64,000 nt of DNA from Phlyctochytrium arcticum. Its lineage: Eukaryota; Chytridiomycota; Chytridiomycetes; Chytridiales; Chytridiaceae. The DNA is taken from NCBI GenBank assembly GCA_025602905.1, contig JAHLKI010000019.1, forward strand, positions 473,749-537,748. Reading direction: 5' to 3'. Positions 43,986 to 50,594 of the stretch are shown here, piece after piece. The notes beneath the pieces were generated by a model. The model made no database searches. It was not told the origin of the DNA and was given only the letters and a program-made list of their open reading frames with translations. The translations under genes and the position numbers were made by a program. Within the stretch, counting starts at the first letter, position 1; each line of letters starts with the position of its first letter.

Positions 43986-44078
43986 CAAAAATTTACGTAA
44001 GCAATGTCCGACGGTCCGAACAATTTCCGCGACAACTGATGGGTGCTATACTGATGTAAATTCTAATGTAAAAGAGTG

Positions 44079-44146
44079 TGACACGGTGCATATTGACACT
44101 GACCACCCACCCGGGTGGGTGGTCAGTGTCAATATGCACCGTGTCA
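44079..44146. repeat. 68-bp perfect palindrome
   Basis: Two 34-bp arms, TGACACGGTGCATATTG...CCACCC and its exact reverse complement, meet at CCCGGG with no spacer. Both ends carry TGACACG. A perfect, spacer-less palindrome this long is unstable and suggests recent formation or a replicative/terminal function of the viral element. Confidence 0.97.
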
Positions 44147-44362
44147 GCCCTTTGATGTCTATATAGGGATTGAATAGCTGCATACAGTTTAATGATATAG
44201 TTTAAAATTGACACGTTTTTGAACCGTGTCAAGAGATCAGGCCTGTATTCGGAGATCTATCGTTAGGATCTCGCCCGTGTCAAAAGCTCCCTATATAGAT
44301 ACATAACTATACTAATCCGATCTAAGATCGTGGCAACTATCTATCAATAGGATTCTGACACG
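44079..44362. repeat. Cluster of six TGACACG motifs
   Basis: TGACACG occurs at 44079-44085 (+), 44140-44146 (-), 44209-44215 (+), 44225-44231 (-), 44276-44282 (-) and 44356-44362 (+). The third and fourth form a short inverted pair around TTTTTGAAC. Mixed orientation and spacing suggest binding sites near an element end or origin. Confidence 0.85.
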
Positions 44363-44500
44363 ATCCGAGCGGCCACATACTCATTCGATGCTAACTCTAA
44401 TCTATTAATAGAACTTTGACCAGATCCAAAATCGAGTCAAATCCGAGGGCAACCGCCCACAACTTGAATCTTGTGGCATATTCGCACCGAAGGTCCCCCA

Positions 44501-44675
44501 TCTACATGTCGCTAAACTTTTAGCAAAAAAGTAGGAAAAATACCACAAACGTAATAAACGTTGAAGTGTGTTTTACGTTTGTGGAAAAATCACGACTTTT
44601 TCAAATTGCTAAATACGATGAATATGATGAAGTGTGTGTGGAAGTGTGAATCAGTGACCCTCACCGCGACAAAAC
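44501..44675 (-). repeat. Viral intergenic repeat A with hairpin
   Basis: About 170 bp shared with 45194-45368. It includes a perfect 12-bp inverted repeat CCACAAACGTAA...TTACGTTTGTGG (44542-44584) nested inside AAAAGTnG...CnACTTTTT arms, then GTGTGGAAGTGTGAATCAGTGACCC. It lies just past the stop of the 120-aa ORF, where a transcript 3' end would be. Confidence 0.8.
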
Positions 44676-45023
44676 GTAACGGCCTCGACTCTCACACTTA
44701 TCTATCACTATGACGTCATCCGCCGCTGGATTCTCCACTGTCACGTTTCTGAGCCAAACATCTAAAGTCGTCTGGTATGAATCGCGAATATCCATCGGTA
44801 ATGCCTTGATATCGACGCGGCTTTGTTTCTTGATGTTGAACGATAGTTTCTTGGATATTCCGCCGTCCTTCACTGATAATGAAGTTATATTCTTCTTCTT
44901 CATTTCTTGCTTGATATATTCTAAAGCTGCGGTGTGCTTCTTGACGACTCTATTCGCCGCCTCATATTCTGCTGATATGTCAAGGTTGATAAACTCCAAT
45001 ACTCGATCCTCCAATCGACTCAT
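44661..45023 (-). CDS. Viral hypothetical protein (120 aa)
   Basis: ATG at 45023, overlapping the stop of the upstream small ORF by ATGA (translational coupling style spacing). Lys/Glu-rich, mostly helical N-terminal half with possible coiled coil, then a beta-like C-terminal part. No family recognised. Its 3' end runs into repeat A. Confidence 0.6.
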   Translation of the reverse strand: MSRLEDRVLEFINLDISAEYEAANRVVKKHTAALEYIKQEMKKKNITSLSVKDGGISKKLSFNIKKQSRVDIKALPMDIRDSYQTTLDVWLRNVTVENPAADDVIVIDKCESRGRYVLSR

Positions 45024-45193
45024 TGCTCTTTGATGCTATTTGGCGCTAACTTGATTCTAACTGAGGCAATGTCAGGCAGGTTCGTCGCTTTTATAGAACC
45101 GGATTGTATCGATACCTTTTCTTTGTATGGATAGGAAAGAACCAATTGAATCTCTTGCCGCTTATTCGCTCCGAGGTCAATGCTTCGTACCAT
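45020..45193 (-). CDS. Viral small hypothetical protein (57 aa)
   Basis: First in-frame ATG at 45193; the frame is open upstream into repeat B without another ATG. Beta-strand-like pattern (QEIQLVLSYPYKEKVSIQSG). Overlaps the next gene by four bases. Repeat B lies directly upstream, so this may be a truncated remainder of a larger gene. Confidence 0.45.
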   Translation of the reverse strand: MVRSIDLGANKRQEIQLVLSYPYKEKVSIQSGSIKATNLPDIASVRIKLAPNSIKEQ

Positions 45194-45368
45194 GCTACAT
45201 GTCGCTACTTGTTGCTTAACTTTTAGCAAAAAGTCGGAAAAATACCACAAACGTAATAAACGTTTAAGTGTGTTTTACTTTTGGGGAAAAATCACGACTT
45301 TTTCAAATTGCTGAATATGAGGCAGTGTGTGGAAGTGTGAATCAGTGACCCTCACCGCATCAGAACGA
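45194..45368 (-). repeat. Viral intergenic repeat B
   Basis: Second copy of the ~170-bp repeat. Central inverted repeat is imperfect here (ACTTTTGGGG instead of ACGTTTGTGG) but the outer AAAAAGTCG...CGACTTTTT arms are better conserved than in copy A, as is the GTGTGGAAGTGTGAATCAG segment. Confidence 0.8.
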
Positions 45369-45452
45369 AAGGGAATGAAATATTCACTTTTCAGGATCTA
45401 TCCCTATCATCTCGATACGGATACCTCACACTCTCTATTCTTTCGTGATTCT

Positions 45453-45941
45453 TTATTGATTCTTGTATGATTCGGGCATTGATTTTTTCATTAAACACAC
45501 ATCTTGACCTGCTATTGAGATTCTAAACTCTTGGTCCAGATCTTTAATACGTTCTACTAATATGTGACTGTTCGGACTGGGTATTTTCATAATTATGAAT
45601 ATTTCTTTTGGTATTACAAGTTTTTCACCCTTGCAAAAACTGATTGTCAGACTTCCATCATAAGTAAAAAATAATGGAAACAGATATGACATAAGCGAAT
45701 TTGCATATTTCTTGAGGTTATTGAGTGGTATTCTTATTTTTTCCAAGTCCTGATCAACTCTCGTAAATTCAATTACAACATCAACTTTCTTTAATTCATT
45801 TTCAGATAGCCCGGATAGATGTAATGAAGATAACAAAGCACATTGAGACCAAGAGACGATCTGAAAAAGTCCCTTTTCATCTGGTTCGATACGCAACAAC
45901 GAGATTTTTCCTGTATCTCTTTCCATTTTAACATTGTTCAT
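45453..45941 (-). CDS. Viral hypothetical protein (162 aa)
   Basis: ATG at 45941; AT-rich codon use. Alternating hydrophobic pattern suggests mainly beta structure (jelly-roll-like spacing is possible but not demonstrable by eye). Contains a basic KGEKLVIPKE turn and a Lys-rich C-terminus. Lies between repeat B and the tRNA-like gene. No family recognised. Confidence 0.6.
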   Translation of the reverse strand: MNNVKMERDTGKISLLRIEPDEKGLFQIVSWSQCALLSSLHLSGLSENELKKVDVVIEFTRVDQDLEKIRIPLNNLKKYANSLMSYLFPLFFTYDGSLTISFCKGEKLVIPKEIFIIMKIPSPNSHILVERIKDLDQEFRISIAGQDVCLMKKSMPESYKNQ

Positions 45942-46010
45942 GTTTTTTATTCATTGGGTTACAAACGCGGTAATTTGAAGCTTTTTATATTTCAAAGTCT
46001 GTTATATTTT

Positions 46011-46082
46011 CGGCCGGCAGGGATTCGAACCCTGCATCGGGAATGCGATGAAACCTTATGATAACCTTTACACTACAGCCGG
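46011..46082 (-). tRNA. tRNA-like gene, possibly tRNA-Glu(UUC), degenerate
   Basis: On the minus strand the sequence has a 6-bp acceptor stem (CGGCUG with CGGCCG), a D-arm typical of Glu/Asp tRNAs (UAGUGUAAAGGUUAUCA) and a perfect T-arm (GCAGGG-UUCGAAU-CCCUGC with universal UUCGAAU). The anticodon loop best reads GUUUCAU, i.e. anticodon UUC, but the anticodon stem pairs poorly. It may be a viral tRNA, a relic of integration into a tRNA gene, or a pseudogene. Position between two viral genes favours the first. Confidence 0.6.
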
Positions 46083-46138
46083 ATTTTTATGATTATATTC
46101 TTATCTTTATGTTTTTTTTTAAATATTCAATTTCTCGT

Positions 46139-47389
46139 CTAGATCACATCGACTAGTGTGCTAATTGAGAGTGTGACGTTCTCAGAATACTGGAATACCA
46201 TGCGACAGTTGGTAGAAGGTTGTTGGCCTGATTCGTGGATAGTAGTGATTTCAAGAATCGAATCAGTGTTAACAAATGACAAGGCCGCACTTGAAGATTC
46301 ATCGATGCTTTGATATGAGAAACCTGCGCTAAAGAACTTGTTTTGATAATCTGATAGAGAAGGTAAATCCATCTCACCCACTGCAGACAAGTAGTTACCT
46401 TTAATCTGCGAAATGAGCAGTGTTTCTGGATTGGCAGGACCGTTCAAAAATCCAGTAGTACCATTCGGCGTTACAAGGTTACCGATTTGGATGAACCGCT
46501 CTTTCAAACCTTTAGAGGAGGATATTTCATTCTTGTCTAGTGCAGGATTAGCAAGAAGGTCTTCATCGACAAAGGAAAAGTCAAAGGCCTTCAAACTTCG
46601 AACACCATTCATGTGAATACGGTAAGTTTGACGAGTGGATCCATTACAGGCCAACTCTTGAGTAGAATACCGTGTGTAATCGTAGAACAGTTCTTTACCT
46701 GCGGCAATCGCACGCTGAACAGCGAGCTGGAATTCGGGGGGCGGTTGGTAGGTAGGTGTCATGATGGAAGTTTCACTAAATCTCACTTCATCAACGACAT
46801 TGTTTTTGAATGCCTGAGCAGGATCGCGCAAGGTGATATAGTAATCTAAAGTTTGATTCGGCGTTGCCCACACGTGGAACAATGAGTCATTATCTGGATG
46901 GTGGAATCCTATAGGAAGATGGGTAGAACACCCAGCTACACTGTCTGTTTCAAAAATATTCGTAACACCATATCCACTGAGTGACTTCAAGAATGTCTTT
47001 TGCGTCTTTGGTAGATACTTGTAGACAGTCTTGAGATATTCGGGATAGTTGTCAATCTTTTGCAATTCTTTCGAACCGATACAGACTCGTACCGATTGAA
47101 TCAAAGATTCCAAGCCGAGACTGCTGTTGATGACCGTATTCCCTGAAACTGGTTGCCCATTCTTGAATACTTGTACTTTGAAATTCAACAGAAGATTCTG
47201 CAATTGAAGGGATCGAGAAGCGTCGTGCAATGAGATTTTAATAGGTGCTGCTTGTCGATTCTTGGACGTAAATGTATCTTGCCCGATACAATACCACTTG
47301 TTAATACTTTCCAGGCGGGGGTTGCTGTACGGTTTTGAAAAATTTCGTGTCGCCGTTAACCAGTTGCGGGGTACTTGATTATCGGTCAT
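46139..47389 (-). CDS. Probable major capsid protein, double jelly-roll type (416 aa)
   Basis: ATG at 47389 after a very AT-rich leader. The sequence has the feel of polinton-like/virophage capsids: an N-terminal strand-rich part with NLLLNFKVQVFKNGQP, a conserved Trp-rich loop (FHVWATPNQTLDYYITLRDP), a charged YDYTRY stretch, then a second beta-rich half with long loops and a strand ending SENVTLSISTLVDVI. Its neighbours (coiled-coil protein, probable penton, FtsK-type ATPase) are those expected in a capsid module. Length is short for the class but plausible. Basis: pattern and context, not a search; a structure prediction should show two stacked jelly rolls. Confidence 0.62.
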   Translation of the reverse strand: MTDNQVPRNWLTATRNFSKPYSNPRLESINKWYCIGQDTFTSKNRQAAPIKISLHDASRSLQLQNLLLNFKVQVFKNGQPVSGNTVINSSLGLESLIQSVRVCIGSKELQKIDNYPEYLKTVYKYLPKTQKTFLKSLSGYGVTNIFETDSVAGCSTHLPIGFHHPDNDSLFHVWATPNQTLDYYITLRDPAQAFKNNVVDEVRFSETSIMTPTYQPPPEFQLAVQRAIAAGKELFYDYTRYSTQELACNGSTRQTYRIHMNGVRSLKAFDFSFVDEDLLANPALDKNEISSSKGLKERFIQIGNLVTPNGTTGFLNGPANPETLLISQIKGNYLSAVGEMDLPSLSDYQNKFFSAGFSYQSIDESSSAALSFVNTDSILEITTIHESGQQPSTNCRMVFQYSENVTLSISTLVDVI

Positions 47390-47436
47390 GATTTATGCTG
47401 TGGTTGTTTACTATATGAATAAAAAATAAAAAACAC

Positions 47437-47901
47437 TTATCCGAATATTCCACCAAAATCATCATCATTTGAATATTGTGGAACAGGTGTTGCTTTTCGT
47501 GTAGCAACTGGTTTCTTTGGAATAACAGCCTTCTTTTTGGTATTCGATGTTGAAGAACGTTCCGCTTTTTTACGCGCCCTTTCTTTTTTCTTTTGTTGCT
47601 TTTCTTGTCTCTTTTTCTCTTCTAATTCATTTACCAAATCATAGGCATCTTGAATACGTTTTCTTTCATCTTGTATTCGTTTCTCTTGATCTCGTTTCTG
47701 TTGCATTTCTCTTAATTGTCGAGTCCGTTCTTTTTGCGCTTTGATCATATTCGCTGTTTGTTTCTTTTTCTTCACTTCTTGAATTGGTTCTGGTGAAGGA
47801 GAAGGTTCTTGTTCAACGGGTTGTTCAATTTCTTGTTCAACTTCTTCTTCAATGGGTTGCTCAGGCTCGATTGGTAGCTCATTTTCGTTATGGTCCGACA
47901 T
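47437..47901 (-). CDS. Charged coiled-coil protein (154 aa), viral
   Basis: I start at the ATG at 47901; an upstream in-frame start at 47940 overlaps the minor capsid stop and lacks support. The N-terminus is acidic with Glu/Pro/Gln repeats (EEEVEQEIEQPVEQEPSPSP), the middle ~60 residues are a Lys/Glu/Arg coiled coil, and the C-terminus is basic then ends DDDFGGIFG. Such a small basic/acidic protein between capsid genes could be a DNA-condensing core or scaffold protein; that role is inference from context. Confidence 0.65.
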   Translation of the reverse strand: MSDHNENELPIEPEQPIEEEVEQEIEQPVEQEPSPSPEPIQEVKKKKQTANMIKAQKERTRQLREMQQKRDQEKRIQDERKRIQDAYDLVNELEEKKRQEKQQKKKERARKKAERSSTSNTKKKAVIPKKPVATRKATPVPQYSNDDDFGGIFG

Positions 47902-47929
47902 TGTTACTTGTATTCTACAAAAAAATAAT

Positions 47930-48649
47930 TTATTGAACATCTGAAATGTCGTCGGCTATCAAGAATCTCACTGTTAATGGTGAATTCAGTGCTAATTCTT
48001 CACCAGTTTGTGAATCAATTAGATGAAACTCAACCTTGCTAATCGTATCGTTACAGGGTAACCATTCCGAATCGTTGGTGAATGTAATGACGTCCCCAAA
48101 CGAATCGGGTGACAGTACACTGATAACGGTACTCGCGGTATCATTGTAATCAGATAGATATCTAACGCTTGGAACATTGATATTCGATGTCAGTAAAATC
48201 GGGTAGGAACCAGATAGATTCACACTATTTTTAAATGTGACAGTCTTTGCCATAGGCGATGCAGTTCGATTCGAATACCCAGAGACAGAATATGCGGTAG
48301 TTCCCTCCATACCTGGCAAAATTTGAAAGTCTTTGTCGACAGCTGTTATAGTAATCTTTCGAGTAATTTGGTTGTAACTACTTGAATATGCTTGACTCCC
48401 AGCTGTGGTCATCGCGGCTGCTACAACTTGAGGATAGTTTGAGACAGTGTAGTTGCCATGAGGAATACTGGCTTTAATAGTGTCGGTATTCCCGTCCTCT
48501 TTGAAGGCGAATACGTTATTGGTATTGTTGATCAAATCGTAATCTTGAATAAAACTCACTGACAGGATTTTCACAAATGAAACGTTCCGCTTCTCTATAT
48601 TGAACGATCGACGCTTTAGAGAACAATAGGTCCACTCATTGATGGTCAT
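47930..48649 (-). CDS. Probable minor capsid (penton) protein, single jelly-roll (239 aa)
   Basis: ATG at 48649, 33 bp from the divergent ATPase start. Mostly beta. It holds a pattern I associate with minor capsid/penton genes of polinton-like viruses: IPHGNYTVSNYPQVVAAAM followed by a YNQITRKITITAVD strand pair, and a C-terminal strand ...VRFLIADD. Together with the adjacent ATPase and major capsid this completes a morphogenesis module. Confirmation needs a profile search. Confidence 0.6.
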   Translation of the reverse strand: MTINEWTYCSLKRRSFNIEKRNVSFVKILSVSFIQDYDLINNTNNVFAFKEDGNTDTIKASIPHGNYTVSNYPQVVAAAMTTAGSQAYSSSYNQITRKITITAVDKDFQILPGMEGTTAYSVSGYSNRTASPMAKTVTFKNSVNLSGSYPILLTSNINVPSVRYLSDYNDTASTVISVLSPDSFGDVITFTNDSEWLPCNDTISKVEFHLIDSQTGEELALNSPLTVRFLIADDISDVQ

Positions 48650-48682
48650 GATGTCTTTTGTTATTATCTAAGTAATAAATAA

Positions 48683-49204
48683 ATGACGACGTACAAGGTG
48701 AAGCCCATATTTAATCCGAAAGCTATTGAAAGGGATCCTCGCGTCCCTGAGCCGTTACCGTCGCATCCTCTCTGCTGTACGCTTGTCTCACCAAGGAAAG
48801 GGGGCAAGTCTGCATTAGTTGCGGGATTGATTCAGGATGTATACGCTAACAGATTCGACAAGATTATCATAATGTCAGATACTGTGCGATATGATACTAG
48901 TATTCAACAATTAGCAAAGACGACAAAACACAAGAATATTTATTTCATCGATGATGTCTCAAATACTAGTATAGCAGAAGTAGTTAAAGAACAACAGGAG
49001 AATGATTGTGAGGATCGAATACTGCTTTTTATCGATGATGCAGGGGACAGTGCGAGATCAAAGGATTTGGCAAAACATTGTTACCCCGGCCACTACGACA
49101 AACAAAACGAAGTGTGCCTTTGTTTCTCACTAAAAAGGGATGATTCGTATTGTTTGTATGATGTCGTTCGCAAACTTTACACATGTAAGGTGCGGTTGCT
49201 GTGA
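48683..49204 (+). CDS. Packaging ATPase, FtsK-HerA/A32 type, C-terminally truncated
   Basis: ATG 48683. Walker A SPRKGGKS at residues 36-43, and Walker B ILLFIDDAGD at about 113-122, then a conserved LAKHCY segment. This family pumps viral DNA into preformed capsids of DJR viruses and normally runs to ~230-300 residues. Here recognisable sequence ends near residue 136 (about 49088). The remaining ~38 codons to the stop are read antisense through the primase gene and are not ATPase. The sensor and C-terminal motor elements are therefore missing; it is presumably non-functional. Confidence 0.78.
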   Translation: MTTYKVKPIFNPKAIERDPRVPEPLPSHPLCCTLVSPRKGGKSALVAGLIQDVYANRFDKIIIMSDTVRYDTSIQQLAKTTKHKNIYFIDDVSNTSIAEVVKEQQENDCEDRILLFIDDAGDSARSKDLAKHCYPGHYDKQNEVCLCFSLKRDDSYCLYDVVRKLYTCKVRLL

Positions 49205-49958
49205 TGATGAACATATTGTCACGATTGGGACTTTGGTCAATTTGAAACTGTTCCAGATAGTATTCACTCTTCTTAAACATGTCTACATCATTGTTATTGA
49301 GCGGCGCGTTGTCCACTGGCGATGAAGTGAATTCTTGACGGCTAAAGTGTTTCTCATGTTTTTCCATAGTGGTCTGAATATTGCGAAGAATCCATTGTGG
49401 CAACGGAGCCATTTCCACGCGGTATTCGTTTTCACGATCATCCCAAATATAACTATTTGGTCCTTTGGTGCTAGCCGGGCACATGACGTACCCACCCTGT
49501 TTTCTGATATCGACTGCGATCAATTTATCATTGAGAGACATGCAAGCGGTCCAGTTCTTTAACATGGATTCTTCGGCAATACCCGTCAATTTGAAGTAAT
49601 AATGCTTTCCGCCTGAAGGTGTAGTGACTGAGAGAGTCTTGGGAAGGAATTCGTTTTCTGAAACCAAAGTGTTGAAATCATCAATCCCCGTATTCTCAGA
49701 GTATTTCTTAGTACTAGACTTGTTTGCGGGGGGCTTATTGTCAATATCAAGCACAAGATATTTCGAATTGATGATGAGACCCAAATTACATTCATCATCC
49801 CATTTCTCTCTCTTTTGGAAATCACGTTCAAAAGTGTATTTTCCTGCCTTCCATAAGCCCAAAGGTCGCTTGTCTTTGACACTTGCTGGTACGGGATTGA
49901 ACCAGGGGTTGTAGGCTCTCATCTTTTTGGCGACCTTGAATAGCTGAGTTTGGACCAT
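49029..49958 (-). CDS. Archaeo-eukaryotic primase domain protein, C-terminally truncated
   Basis: ATG 49958. The primase-polymerase fold is clear: LVLDIDNK (catalytic Asp71, Asp73), SGGKHYYF (His119) and VDIRKQGGYV (Asp150), spaced as in bifunctional prim-pol domains. A possible zinc element follows (CKVCERHH...LRFVC). Full-length viral versions continue into a D5/SF3 helicase; here coherent sequence stops near 49090, exactly opposite where the ATPase stops, and the last ~15 codons are antisense ATPase. The helicase half is lost. Role: initiation of viral DNA replication. Confidence 0.82.
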   Translation of the reverse strand: MVQTQLFKVAKKMRAYNPWFNPVPASVKDKRPLGLWKAGKYTFERDFQKREKWDDECNLGLIINSKYLVLDIDNKPPANKSSTKKYSENTGIDDFNTLVSENEFLPKTLSVTTPSGGKHYYFKLTGIAEESMLKNWTACMSLNDKLIAVDIRKQGGYVMCPASTKGPNSYIWDDRENEYRVEMAPLPQWILRNIQTTMEKHEKHFSRQEFTSSPVDNAPLNNNDVDMFKKSEYYLEQFQIDQSPNRDNMFIITATAPYMCKVCERHHTNNTNHPFLVRNKGTLRFVCRSGRGNNVLPNPLISHCPLHHR

Positions 49959-50091
49959 GACTTTGTGTTGTATTCAGTACAAACTAAAATAAAGATTTTA
50001 GTGATGTCTCAAACTCAAACGCACTTATATAAGTTTTTTGGACCACTTCCTATCAATATTTTATTGTGTCATATATAATACAGAGGTAAAA

Positions 50092-50289
50092 ATGAAGCAA
50101 AGATTTCACTATATTGCCATAGTTCGAGTCAGCAAAGATACAAAATGTATCGTCGAGGCCAAAACGATGCGTGAATTGGCCAAAGAACTGAATATTTCAT
50201 TGTCTACTACGCAACATCTGATCAACAATATTCAAAAAGCACCTTCTATGTCAAAGCGGATTCATATTGAGCGCAAGTTGCAAAATTGA
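50092..50289 (+). CDS. Small helix-turn-helix-like viral protein (65 aa)
   Basis: I prefer ATG 50092 over the upstream in-frame start at 50038, which begins in AT-rich leader. The core TMRELAKELNISLSTTQHLIN is a typical HTH (helix, turn at Asn-Ile-Ser, recognition helix), like those in homing-endonuclease-associated or phage regulators. It could regulate viral genes or bind the inverted repeats that follow immediately at 50290-50520. Confidence 0.55.
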   Translation: MKQRFHYIAIVRVSKDTKCIVEAKTMRELAKELNISLSTTQHLINNIQKAPSMSKRIHIERKLQN

Positions 50290-50520
50290 GGTAGCAATTT
50301 GGGTAGCAAATTTTTATTCGAGTAGGGAAGAATATGGTGATGGTCCCTACTCGAATATTTCATTAGGTAGCAAAATATTCTGAAAAACTTTTGTAAAAAA
50401 CAAGAAGTTAAAAAAAAAAAAATGAAAATTTTTTGTTTGGCCTACTAAAAAATAGTTTTGGAAGAATATTTTGCTACCTATGAAATATGCTTCCCCACTC
50501 GAAACAGCAATTTGCTACCA
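50290..50520. repeat. Nested inverted repeats, AT-rich viral intergenic region
   Basis: Three sets: ATTCGAGTAGGGA (50316-50328) with TCCCTACTCGAAT (50344-50356), 13 bp perfect; GGTAGCAAAATATTCT (50366-50381) with AGAATATTTTGCTACC (50463-50478), 16 bp perfect and extendable to ~24 bp; and outer copies of TAGCAAATT near both ends. An A-run of 13 lies between the larger arms. Origin, operator array or transcript-end structure are all possible. Confidence 0.85.
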
Positions 50521-50544
50521 GTATCAAAATGAGGATCGACCCGC

Positions 50545-50570
50545 AAAAGACCCATACCGGGGTCTTTTTT
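50545..50570 (+). terminator. Terminator-like hairpin with T-run
   Basis: AAAAGACCC-ATACCG-GGGTCTTTTTT: a 7-9 bp stem followed by T6, 25 bp before the methyltransferase start. Shape is that of an intrinsic terminator, though in a eukaryotic virus it more likely marks a transcript end or is incidental. Confidence 0.45.
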
Positions 50571-50594
50571 GGTTGAATACAAATAAAGGAACAA

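Noticed and set aside
44710..45033. 107-aa plus-strand ORF in the viral block
   Set aside because: Exact antisense of the 120-aa viral ORF; the minus frame has the ATGA overlap with its neighbour and more protein-like composition.
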